Positions 52,481 to 63,100 of a stretch of 64,000 nucleotides of DNA are shown one piece after another (position 1 is the first letter of the stretch; the number at the start of each line of letters is the position of its first letter). The stretch comes from Septoria linicola. Its lineage: Eukaryota; Ascomycota; Dothideomycetes; Mycosphaerellales; Mycosphaerellaceae. The stretch covers positions 868,001 through 932,000 of the forward strand of contig CP099421.1 in the NCBI GenBank assembly GCA_024114885.1, given 5' to 3'. A model generated the notes under the pieces. It made no database searches, was not told where the DNA came from, and saw only the letters and a program-made list of their open reading frames with translations. The translations under genes were made by a program, and so were the position numbers.

Positions 52481-53010
52481 ATAGCTAGACTTATTAAACT
52501 TATATAGACTATTCTTTATAACCTTTCTCTTTATACTATCTCTACCTTCTACTTTATTTAGCTACTTCTACTATATCGCTAGCGCGTAAAACTAATAGTT
52601 AGAGGCGTTTAGTATAGTAGAGTAGCGTAAGCGGTTAGAGGAGTTTAAAGAATTCTATAGCCTATTTTATACTACGAGTTAGTAGCGAGTATATAGAGAG
52701 TATAAAAATTGCCTACCTAGCGTTCTTATTTTCCTTAATATCTATCTCCTTACTTAGTACGTTACTCGCTTATATAGTTATAGCCTACGTAGAGCCTATA
52801 CTAGTAGTATTAAGTATACTATTAAGTATTAGCTAAGCTAAAAAGTATCGTAGAATACGCGTAATAACTTACTTAAGGCGATTAATATTGCGAGTACTAT
52901 ATAAGGCCTCGTTGTCGCCTATAATTATAGTAGTACTAGTATATATTAGTTATAGTAATAGTAGCGATAAGCTAGATATTAGTATTAAGTAAGTCCTATT
53001 ATTATTAGCG
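52481..53010. other. RIP-mutated DNA of unknown origin at the edge of the gene region
   Basis: About 530 bp matches nothing else I can see in the window. On the + strand, 52,610-52,960 can be read with TAG/TAA breaks as a coherent frame (RKRLEEFKEFYSLFY, later YREYKNCLPSVLIFLNIYLL). It ends in a run of TAG/TAA that would have been Gln-rich. It may be the tail of another repeat or a host gene swallowed by RIP. CpA and TpG reappear abruptly at about 53,010. Confidence 0.4.
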
Positions 53011-53219
53011 CGACAATAGGAATGACATAGACGCATGCGGAATTACTATGAGGACAATAGTAAGGGTTATTGAACAATGAGAAATCTTCATGTCTCGGTG
53101 GGACGTATGGGCCTCGGTCGTTTTGGATAAGACTAGCGCGATTTGAGCCGACCAAAATTTGGATGCGCCTGATCTTTGACGAACTCACAGCACAAAACCC
53201 ATTGTCGACATATACAGCA

Positions 53220-55238
53220 ATGGCAGAACCGGCCACGAAGAGGAGACGATTAAGCCCTCCCGGGGACCGGACCCCAGGCTTTACAAACTACGATTTGGAG
53301 CAAGATTATGCAGAGCGACTGGCGAAGAGAAAACAGAAGGACAAGAAGCAGGACAAATTGCTGGTCAAGACACAAGATGGACGCATCGTGGAGAATCCCC
53401 GAGTTGATGCACCGCAAGCTGACGAAGAGGATGCGGACAGTTTCATGGCTAGCAACGATGAAGACAGCGGCGTTGTCGCAGATGTGCAACCCAAACAGCG
53501 GAAACCTGCGAAATCAACACTGCCCGTGAAGGACCAGGTCAGATTGGCGAAAGAAGAACTCGCGAAGACGGCGCAAACCATCAGTGAGGATCCGGAAGAG
53601 CACATTAATCAATTGGGCACCCTGGCCGAGCTCGCAAGATCTGATATTGTCACGATTAAGAAACTGGCTCTAGCTACGCAGCTTGCTGTATTCAAGGATA
53701 TTATACCTGGCTACAGGATAAGACCTATGTCAGATAAGGACATGACGGGAAAGATCTCGAAAGATGTCAAACGGCTGAGGTCTTTTGAACAAGGCTTGCT
53801 CAGCGGCTACAAGGATTACATCTCAAACCTACAGCATCTGGCGACCGGCAAAACGAGCAAGACTGTCAGCCAGCAGGAAGCACAGGGACTTGCGACTGTT
53901 GCGATATCGTGCGCTTGCGCTCTACTAGTCAACGTACCTCACTTCAACAACCGAGGAGACTTGATTGGGATTCTCGTGAAGAAGCTTGCAGGGCGAAATG
54001 TCAATGCTGATTTCGCGAAGTGCCGTGAAACTCTGGAACAGCTGTTCCGAGATGATGAAGAAGGACATGCATCTTTGGATGTTGTGGCGCAATTGACCAC
54101 AATGATGAAGAAGCGAGACTACGCCATACATGAGAGCGTGCTGAATACCTTTCTGCACTTGCGATTATTGAACGAATTCTCGCAGAAAGGTGCGCCGAAT
54201 CGAATAGACAAGCGCGAAGGCGACGACGCGCCAAAGCCAAAGTTCAAAAAAGAGTTCAGGACGAAGCGAGAGCGAAAGATCATGAAGGAGAGGAAGCAAG
54301 TCGAGAAGGAGCTGAAGGAAGCAGATGCGACGGTGTCATACGAGGAAAAGGATAAGAATCAGGCCGAGACTCTCAAGCTGGTCTTCATTGCTTATTTCCG
54401 AATCCTGAAGGAGAGAATACAGCATCTCATGGGGGCTGTCCTGGAAGGTTTGGCGAAGTATGCCCATCTTATCAACCAGGACTTCTTTGGCGATGTCCTT
54501 GAAGCACTCAAAGATCTCATCAACGACGCCGAAGCCGCCCTCCAAGCAACCCATGACGAAGACGCAGATGGAGAGGACGAACCCGACGACGCTGAAAGAC
54601 GTAACGCCACACGAGAGAGCTTACTGTGCATCATCACAGCGTTCGCTCTCCTACAAGGACAGATCGACGTTGTCAAATCTGCCAGCTCTCTATCCCTGGA
54701 CCTCTCGTTCTTTATCCGGCAACTCTACCGAACTCTCGTGCCGCTAGCCATGGACCTTGACATCGAGCTCTCAGCAAAGAAAGCACATCTGAGCGACCCA
54801 AACGGTCTACATGTCCCATCGACCTCGTCGAAAGACAACAAGATTAATGTCTCGACAACGGCAGTCTTACTCCTTAGATCTCTGCAGAGCGTACTCATGC
54901 CGCCCATCAACACCAAGAATGTCCCACCAGTCCGTGTTGCTGCGTTCGTCAAACAACTGGAAATGCTTTCGCTCCATCTCCCGCAGAAGAGCGCAATTGC
55001 CGTGCAAGAATTGCTGAAAAGTGTAACCAAGACGCACGGTAAGAAGATCGCAGCGTTATGGTATACGGAAGAACGAAGGGGGAACGGCGTATTTGACCCA
55101 CTTGGACAAGAGGTGGAGAGCAGCAATCCATTCGCAAGTACAGTGTGGGAAGGAGAGATTCTGCGGCATCACTTTGACCCGAAAGTCAGAGAAGCTGTGA
55201 AGGTTGTGGAGACGAATGTGAAGGACGCCAGAGCTTAG
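53220..55238 (+). CDS. NOC3: Nucleolar complex protein 3 (Noc3)
   Basis: Noc3 acts with Noc2 in the nucleolus in maturation and export of pre-60S ribosomal particles; in yeast it also helps load pre-replication complexes. The product is 672 residues in one exon. The start ATG at 53220 (cagcaATGGC) gives MAEPATKRRRLSPPGD, with a basic, nuclear-signal-like N-terminus. An acidic, Lys-rich region runs to about residue 100. The NOC3p domain covers about residues 120-212 (EELAKTAQTISEDPEEHI to QHLATGKT). A basic coiled segment lies at about 341-368. The C-terminal CBF/Mak21-type domain covers about 385-655 and contains the hallmark NPFASTVWEGEILRHHFDP (636-654). The frame stays open upstream to about 53070 with one in-frame ATG at 53163, which would add 19 residues; the later start fits better. 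Normal base composition; promoter space is only about 210 bp from RIP DNA. Confidence 0.95.
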   Translation: MAEPATKRRRLSPPGDRTPGFTNYDLEQDYAERLAKRKQKDKKQDKLLVKTQDGRIVENPRVDAPQADEEDADSFMASNDEDSGVVADVQPKQRKPAKSTLPVKDQVRLAKEELAKTAQTISEDPEEHINQLGTLAELARSDIVTIKKLALATQLAVFKDIIPGYRIRPMSDKDMTGKISKDVKRLRSFEQGLLSGYKDYISNLQHLATGKTSKTVSQQEAQGLATVAISCACALLVNVPHFNNRGDLIGILVKKLAGRNVNADFAKCRETLEQLFRDDEEGHASLDVVAQLTTMMKKRDYAIHESVLNTFLHLRLLNEFSQKGAPNRIDKREGDDAPKPKFKKEFRTKRERKIMKERKQVEKELKEADATVSYEEKDKNQAETLKLVFIAYFRILKERIQHLMGAVLEGLAKYAHLINQDFFGDVLEALKDLINDAEAALQATHDEDADGEDEPDDAERRNATRESLLCIITAFALLQGQIDVVKSASSLSLDLSFFIRQLYRTLVPLAMDLDIELSAKKAHLSDPNGLHVPSTSSKDNKINVSTTAVLLLRSLQSVLMPPINTKNVPPVRVAAFVKQLEMLSLHLPQKSAIAVQELLKSVTKTHGKKIAALWYTEERRGNGVFDPLGQEVESSNPFASTVWEGEILRHHFDPKVREAVKVVETNVKDARA

Positions 55239-56313
55239 CCAGTCTGTCAAATACCTGGGTTTGTTAGCAGATAACATGTCTCCACGCATTGGTGCGAGTT
55301 GAGTCGATCATTGCCCTCCCATCGTTGTATCGTCGTACCATGATGTACCCGAGCAGCAAAAGCTCACGCCAATAAACTTCAGCCACCCGAGCCAACCTCT
55401 TCCACATGCAGTAAATGAAGCATAGGAAGGAAGTTGTGAGCCTATAAGCAGAAGTCTCAGCCGACAGAGCAATGGAACGAGGAACAAGGAAGTCCATTGA
55501 CATATCGAGGCTTCCACCATCACTTCTGCTACAGCGAACTTTACCGGTGCCTCTGAGTGACGTGCCCTTGCATTGTTCCTCCACCGCTTGAGCACGTCTC
55601 CAGCTCCCGAGATGCAGGGCTCACAAGAATGTGAGATGTGGGCGTGGTGGGATAGATGGCGCTAATGCAGGCAGCTCCAAAAATGATTTGAGCACAACCT
55701 CACATGAGACGCTATTTGTGTGTCACATGAAGTGCTGGCTAAGCTACTCGAGGTCTCGTGGTGTGTGTGGACGAGAGAAGAGAGGTCGGTCGCGACATGC
55801 CACCTTATCTCTGGGATGCCCATCTCCGAAGCGTTTGATGACGACAGTTGCATGGTTGAACAGTACATAGGATCGACAGCCAAGAATGCTCGTATCTCTG
55901 AACAGCACGACATAGTCCGAGCAGTGTAGTTGATTGAGTGAGAACTTTGCTGACCGACGTTCACTCCTTCAATCTTCTGATTTGACACGTGGATGAGACC
56001 ATTCACCAGTTTGACATAAGTGAGGAGTGATCCTATGTCTTATTCCGGCAGCATCACGGGGCTTCAATAGTTCTAACCTAACAGGCCTTCATACTAACTT
56101 AGAAGTACCACGCCGTCGCCGCCAGTTGACGCAGGCATCCAGCATCTTACAACAGATACATGTCTACGCCTCTGCTTTCGTCTTCGTCAGACACCGTCAT
56201 ATGCCCGACTGGTCGTGTGCAGAGACAGAAACAACTCCATTGCGTGCATAGAACAGCAGTAATTAGTGCGATGGTAGCGATTGAGGGGCAAGAATAAGGA
56301 TCCGGAACACACC
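55239..56313. other. Intergenic region between NOC3 and the CLC gene
   Basis: About 1.07 kb with normal composition holds the NOC3 3' end and the CLC promoter and leader. Short open frames here show no recognisable protein and are not supported. No tRNA or repeat seen. Confidence 0.6.
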
Positions 56314-59300
56314 ATGCCCAAGTCGGTGGCTTCCCACGTCTCGTCGTCTATGGATGACGACGAAGACTACGATAGATCCATAGACGAGCAGCAGGCCGAA
56401 GCAATTCGCAACGCGTACAGAAATGCGTTCGCGAGCCAGCAGACACAGCATCAGCCTAGCACCACGACGGCTCCCGACTCTCGACTCGACAGCCCCACCG
56501 CACGACGCTTCGTATCTCACCAGCCCTCCGACGTGCACATGCGAGGGCGACACCTGCAGCCTCCGATTACTGAGAGTACAGGACTTCTGTCAAGTCCTGA
56601 CCACGTCCGACATGATTACAGAACAGCAAGCACTCCGGGCACTCCACGCTATGGCTTCGCCCGAGCACACAGCTATGTCAACTCAGTGCGTGGCAGTCGG
56701 CGAGGTTCATTCGCTCGCGGGCTCATGAAAGCGCTGAACCCGAACACTTCCTCCGACAATCGTGACCAAGGTCCCACGAGCTCGAAACTGCGACAGAAGC
56801 TGTACTGGGACGACAGAGTGTGGTACGATCAGTTCACTTCTACAGACTGGGTGCACGATAGCATAGCGGATGCATACCGCGTGAAAGAGCTGCGGAGCCG
56901 ACGCGACTTTCGGGGAAGAGTAGGAGCTTTCTTTGATGGAGCTCAGGGCTGGTTGCTCGTGTTTCTCATCGGATGCGTGACTGCAGGCTTCGCGTACCTG
57001 ATCGATGTCACAGAAGCCACCATTTTCGACTACAAGTCCGGTTACTGCAGTACGCACTGGTGGTACAGTAAGCGTATGTGCTGCAGTGCTACCACAAGCA
57101 TGTGCGATTCGTGGATTAGATGGTCAGGACACGCAAGCACGAGCGACGAGAGTGTGTTGTGGGCAGAGTATGGAGGCTTTGTACTGTGGTGTGTAGTCCT
57201 CGCGGTTGGAGGTTGTCTTATCACTTTGCAGACCAAGACAACAATCTCCAGTGCCATCAGCCTGAGCACGCTTGACGAAAACTTGGCCGCCGAACACCAC
57301 GATCCAGCCAAGTCGGGCACTGAAGGGGGCATAAAGAGTGGTTATGTGAGTGGCTATGTCAGCCCTACGCAGAGATTCCAGGAAGCTGCACAACGACCTC
57401 CAGTCACGTATTATCCGGCTGCTGGAAGCGGTGTTGCCGAAGTGAGAGTCATTCTCTCTGGTTTTGTCTTGCACGGATACTTGGGAGTACGCACGCTTCT
57501 CTGCAAGACAGTTGGCCTAGTCCTCAGCGTAGGGTCAGGCATGTCAGTCGGCAAAGAGGGGCCATATGTGCACATTGCCACTTGCATCGGAAACATCATG
57601 ACCAGATTCTCCTCGAAGTACCGCAACAATGATGGCAAACGACGTGAGATTCTATCCGCATCGGCAGCTGCCGGTGTTGCAGTCGCGTTTGGTGCGCCCA
57701 TCGGAGGCGTGCTGTTCAGCCTGGAAGAAGTCAGCTATTACTTTCCGCCAAAGACTCTGTTTCGCACCTTCTTCTGCTGCATCGCCGCAGCTCTGTCTTT
57801 GAAAGCACTCAATCCGTACGGGACTGGCAAGATCGTGTTGTTCGAGGTCCGTTACCTAACGGACTGGAGGTTCTTCGAGATTATCGTCTTTGCTGCTCTA
57901 GGTGTCTTGGGTGGCATTATGGGTGCACTCTTCATTAAAGCATCGAGATTCTGGGCGAAGACATTCCGAAAATTGACATTCGTCAAATCCTATCCGGTTC
58001 TGGAAGTCTTCCTAGTGGCTCTGGTGACTGGTTTGGTCAGCTATTGGAACCGATACCTCCGACTGCCCGTGGCGGAGCTTCTCTACGAGTTAGCTGCGCC
58101 TTGCTACAGCTTCTCGTCGTCTGATTCAGCTCTCTGCCCGACACAGGAGCAGATTCCCTCGACGATTGGCTATCTCCTGATCGCTTTTTTAATCAAAGCG
58201 ATCTTGACTACCGTAACTTTCGGCATAAAGGTCCCCGCTGGTATCTATGTCCCATCCATGGTTCGTAGCTTCTCTTGCAATATACCGAAGACATGCTAAT
58301 GTGCACTAGGTGGTTGGTGGCCTGCTGGGCCGGATTGTTGGCCATATCGTACAATTGCTTGTACTCAATTATCCTGACCTCGCTTTCTTTTCAGATTGCG
58401 ACAGTAATGGCAACCCAGAGAGCTGCGTTGTTCCCGGAGTCTACGCGCTGGTCGCGGCTGGTGCAACCATGTGCGGCGTCACACGACTATCGGTGACATT
58501 AGCTGTCATCCTGTTCGAGCTGACAGGCAGCCTGGAGCACGTCCTGCCATTTTCATTGGGTGTTCTCATCGCCAAGTGGACGGCTGATGCACTCGAGCCG
58601 TTGAGCATCTACGACCTACTAACAGATATGAACGCCTACCCGTATCTCGACCACAAAGTCCGCCCAGTTTTCAGCACTGATCTTGGCGACATTACCTCAG
58701 AGCCCATGCCAAACCGCTACATTGATATCTCAAATTCACCCTTTGTGCCAGCCAAGCAGCTCCGCTTCAAACTTGAGTACCTGCACATGGCCGGGGAACT
58801 AGACGGTGGTCTACCAATCTTGAAGGATGGCGTGCTAGCAGGTCTCATTCCTGGACCGGATCTCGAATTCGCACTCGACCGAATCGCAGATGAGGAAGAA
58901 GCGATGTGCCGCATGGATGCCCACGATCAGGCAATACACCACAGCGAAAGACCTTCAACTGGCGTGACAGTGGATGAGGATGAGCACGACTCTGACACGG
59001 CTAGAGAAGACATCACTGATACTGAAGAAGCGCGGTCACATCAGCATGGCAGACCAAAGAGCACAAGTTCAATCGGACAAGACCAAGACCCGACTGATCT
59101 GACACCGTATATCGACCCCTCGCCAGTGGCATTAGACATCACGTCTCCCTTGGACTTGGTATTTGAGTGCTTCGCCAAGTTGGGACTGAGATATATCTGT
59201 GTCTTGCATGAAGGTAAGTACGCAGGCATGGTGCACAAAAAGGCCTTTGTGAGGTATGTGAAGGCCGTACAAGACGAATTTCGCTTCGGCAGGCCAGGAG

Positions 59301-59314
59301 AGGCTCACATGTGA
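56314..59314 (+). CDS. CLC-type chloride/proton exchanger (two exons)
   Basis: This membrane protein exchanges chloride for protons, probably in endosomal, Golgi or vacuolar membranes like yeast Gef1 and animal ClC-3/4/5. Exons 56314-58260 and 58310-59314 join in frame to 983 residues. Residues 1-200 are a Ser/Arg-rich cytosolic tail. The CLC core starts near residue 205. The ion-path motifs are GSGVAEV (371-377), GKEGP with gating Glu415, and FGAPIGGVLFSLEE (459-472), whose Glu471/472 includes the proton glutamate of exchangers. GIYVPSM runs into VVGGLLGR across the splice junction. Two CBS domains end the protein (about 775-850 and 910-975), separated by an acidic linker. The ATG at 56314 is preferred; the frame is open only slightly upstream, with no other ATG. 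Both key glutamates argue for an exchanger, not a channel. Confidence 0.95.
58261..58309 (+). other. 49-bp spliceosomal intron in the CLC gene
   Basis: The donor is GTTCGT, the branch-like tgctaat is at 58294-58300, and the acceptor cactAG ends at 58309. Without splicing the frame stops at 58299. With it, the conserved VPSM|VVGG helix sequence is restored. Confidence 0.93.
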
Positions 59315-60155
59315 GCGTCCTTGAGGACGGACTGCGGGCTGAGGCGGAGAGCAATACATTACGAATCATGAAAAGGCGTTCTTGTGGCATTTCGGATTTG
59401 CATGTTGGGTACTTGGACGAGTTCGACCTCTGTTTTTGCGCTTTAGCGGCATCCATTTTTGGCCAGGGTGGCCAAATTTTGACAGCGCTCATGCATTGTG
59501 GCATAACATAACTTGACGCGTTCCGAGAGAGGAAGGCGCGATATTTTTGATGTTGCATTTCGATCTTGCGAGTATAGCTGCTGAAAGACGCGACTTGACA
59601 CGTTCATACGGTGCATTTCCGCTTGCAGTGGTGTCCGCCATGGGCCAGGCGCAAATTGAGAATGGTAGGGCTGTGGCAATGCATACCGGACTCAGATAGA
59701 GGCTATTGCTAGCGGACCGGGTCTTGCGCCTCACTTTTGCGCTGCGCCTGGTGGAGATGACTGCCGCGCTCCATTCACCAAGATTCTGTACTGTATCATT
59801 TATACAGCAAATGTTGACAGTGAGGGTAGAGGTCAAGAGAAAGTGTGGTTCAAGCATCAGCCGCGTGACGCCACAAACTCCAAACAGCATTTCTTCCTTA
59901 TCTGTAAACGCAAACATCTGCGACAACCACATCGCAACAAGACGCTGGACCACACAACGACACTCCACCCAGTGCACGTGGAGACATTCAATACATGGCG
60001 TAGCATTGTCCACTCGGCATATCTGCGCTTCGCAATCCCGTCATTCCTTGATCTCTCCCCACTGGACCTGCAGGATCTTTTTCAAGATCAGCATTTGCAC
60101 TTCTCCCCTCCGGCCCCAGTGACGGGCTGAACTGCTCATCCTGGCTTCATCGCAG
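59315..60155. other. Intergenic region and 5' leader of the deubiquitinase gene
   Basis: About 840 bp holds the CLC 3' end and the upstream part of the next gene. It may contain a short first exon and an intron ending tcgcAG at 60155, but I could not identify the first exon. Other open frames on either strand look fortuitous. Confidence 0.5.
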
Positions 60156-63100
60156 AAGAAGCGAAAGCTCGCTCCCTTTTCTGCCGCCGCCGCCAACAGG
60201 TCTCCCTCTGACGATCGCTCTTCGTCACCGACCCCAACAGCAAGCGGCGATCAACCACACCTCCACACCGGCACTTCAGGCCTGTTCGAACAGCTCGACC
60301 CCGTCCGGTCGTCACCACCGCGCTTCATTCCACCGCATCTACACGACGAAGTGCTGCCTAGTCGTGAGCAGGAGGGCAGTGGGGATCGAGCGAGCAGTCC
60401 GAGCGCTGCGTTCGCTGAGGTCACGATTGGGGGCGCAGTGGATGACAGGATGGCGGATGAGAGCAACGGTGGAGTTGCGGAGAGGGCAATGGTGAGCCCA
60501 GGCAGGACACTGGGCTGTGGTGCGAGGAGTGCGAGCCCCGCGAAGAGGAGAGCTGAGGAGATGGAGGGAGCCAAGAAGCACTCTGCGTCGACTGCGCCGC
60601 CTCCGGGAAGCTTTCCCAAAGCAGAAGATGAGGCAGAACAGCAGAGCGACTGGGACACTGCTATGGCAGAAATGCAGGACAGCACTGCCGAAACCACTGG
60701 TCTCAGCACGAGCGACGAGAAGAGCAAAACTTCGAGCGCGACTAGCAACTCCGATGAGCTGCCAGTGTACTCGAAAGAGGACCCAGCCCTTGCGACGAGC
60801 GAGTATACCACCGAGCAAATGTCAGAACAGGTAGCAAAAGTTCAGGCCTTGAACGCCTTGGCTCCATCAGAAGGCGATACCGGCGTCTGCATATCGAACA
60901 GGTGGCTGGCACGAGTTATGTCGCGTACTACAGAGGGTCTAGCGAGCAAGGAGTATCCCAAAGAGGCCAGAGAAGGACCTGTCGGCCCACTGGACAATTC
61001 TGATATCACGCCTGAAGGCGCCTACGACGCTCCTTTCCTCAGCGATGCGGCTGGCAAGTCTTTCGTCCCTCTGAAGCCGGGACTTCGAATTGGCGATGAG
61101 TTCACTATCCTGCCTGAGGTCGCGTATGGAGAGATTATTGCAAACTACGGCAACACCCCAGGTCAAAAAGCGATACTCCGTCGTGCCCACAACACTGCCG
61201 ATGCAGAGGCTTCGAGCGAGAACATTCAGTATGAGCTGTATCCACCGACTATCACAGTTCGCAAAGTGCCGCAACCGAAGACAGATGGCCAGGAAAGGCC
61301 AAAGTCGACAGGCTCGTCAGCAGGGGATTTCAGAGCTCGTCGCGAAGGCCGCGACAAGTATGGTCAACGCAACGAGCACGATGCTGTTCGCATCGTCAGT
61401 TCTCGTGCCGAAAAGTATGCCATGTTCCTGAGGAGAGCCAAGGATGCTGCCGGGATATCATCGTCTACAAAAGTCAGAGTATGGCGTCTGAAAGACCCTG
61501 CTCAAGTCTCTGTTGATTTGCCCAACGCCAATACTTCTGGAATGATGACCGTTACACCTCCTGCTTCAACGCCGGGCTCTCCAGCGAAAGAAGCAGCACC
61601 TACTCTCATTGTTGCACCGGATGATTTTAAGAAGATGGAAGCCGGCACCGAGCTTGAGCACGTGAACCTCGGCGATGTCACTGTCAACCCCAAATACAAC
61701 GGCAACTCTACGATGGAACTCGCCGGCGCATATGAGGATATGACCCTGCTGCTGGAGGAGCAAATCGGAGGGCCGGCAGGCGGAGAGTTCCAGTCGGATT
61801 CCAAGAGGGGCGTTCTTAATATCGTGAACAAGAATCTCGGGTCGAAAACCAACACTGCCAGCAACTCCAGAGCCACTAGTCCTGCCCCAGGAGGCATGAC
61901 GACGAGGGGTCGAGCATTGAAGAACGGCAAGACGAGAGGAACCATCGGGCTTCAGAACCTGGGCAACACATGCTACATGAACTCCGCGCTACAATGTATT
62001 CGGAGTGTGGAAGAACTTGCTGTATTCTTCCTTCAAAAGAGCTACAAGCGCGAAATCAACAACAACAACCCCCTGGGCTACCACGGTGCCATGGCGAATG
62101 CTTACTATTCAGTCATTCAAGGCATCTACGGAAACAACAGCGGCGGCTCATTCTCTCCTCGCGAATTCAAGAACACACTCGGCAGACATCAGCCAATGTT
62201 CTCAGGCTACGGCCAGCAAGATTCACAGGAATTCCTCAGCTTTCTGGTCGACGCCATCCACGAAGATCTGAATCGCATAGAGAAGAAGCCATATGTAGAG
62301 AACCCAGACTCGGACGACAGCAAGGTTCACGATTCCGCCTATGTCCACGAGCTCGGAGAAACATACCGCGAGAATCACAAGAAGCGCAACGACTCTGTGG
62401 CAATGGACTTGTTCAGCGGTTTCTACAAGAACAAGATGGAGTGTCCTAACTGCAACAAGGTCAGCGTCACGTTCGATCCGTACTCTTTGGTGACCGTTCA
62501 GCTGCCAATGGAGATTGCCTTTCAGCACGACATTACTTTCATCCCGTTACATGGCCGCCCTATCCGTCACCACGTCGACATCGACAAGAATTCCTCGATC
62601 AAGCAGCTCAAGGAGGCTCTCGCCAAGAAGCACCCAGGAGCCGATGCAAGCCGCATGTGGATGATCGAAGTGTACAGCAACAAGATCTTCAAGGCGTTCG
62701 ATGATGGCTCGGTGATATCGGAATGTGGCATACAACAGAACGACCATATCTTCATCTACGAACTTGAACATGCGCCGAAGAATGTACCCAAAAAATCGTA
62801 CGATGGCTTCAGCGGAGGCAATAAGGTCAATGCAGTTCCCACTGACGGCATGGACGCAGCCCAGGCTGAGGTTTTCGCCATACCAATCTTCCAGCGCACG
62901 AAAGACAAGTACAACTCGTACTCGCTCCAATCGCATCCCCTATACATTACAGTAACGCGCGAGGAGGCCAAAGATTACGACACGATCCTGAAGAAAGTAC
63001 TAGCTGCCGTTGCAAACATTACCAGCAGACCCATCCTGAAGGAGTTCGAAGAAGGCCCCTCGCCCGGCCGCATCCAGGAACTTGACGACGATGAGCAGAA

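Noticed and set aside
1..53010. Centromere or telomere-proximal array
   Set aside because: A long gene-free RIP block would fit a pericentromere, but there is no telomere repeat, no satellite array and no other specific evidence in the sequence.
53070..53219. N-terminal extension of NOC3
   Set aside because: The frame is open but begins with no ATG at 53070; the ATG at 53220 gives a typical basic N-terminus in good context. The ATG at 53163 remains a weaker alternative.
59214..59219. GTAAGT consensus donor inside the CLC last exon
   Set aside because: Read as coding it gives HEGKYAGMVHKKAF, which fits the second CBS domain, and the frame runs on to a stop at 59314 without needing an intron.
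59489..60013. 174-codon minus-strand open frame
   Set aside because: Cys/Thr-rich low-complexity translation with no family resemblance, in an intergenic leader; likely fortuitous.
61970..62449. 159-codon + strand open frame within the USP domain
   Set aside because: Out of frame with the clear USP sequence that covers the same bases; a shadow.
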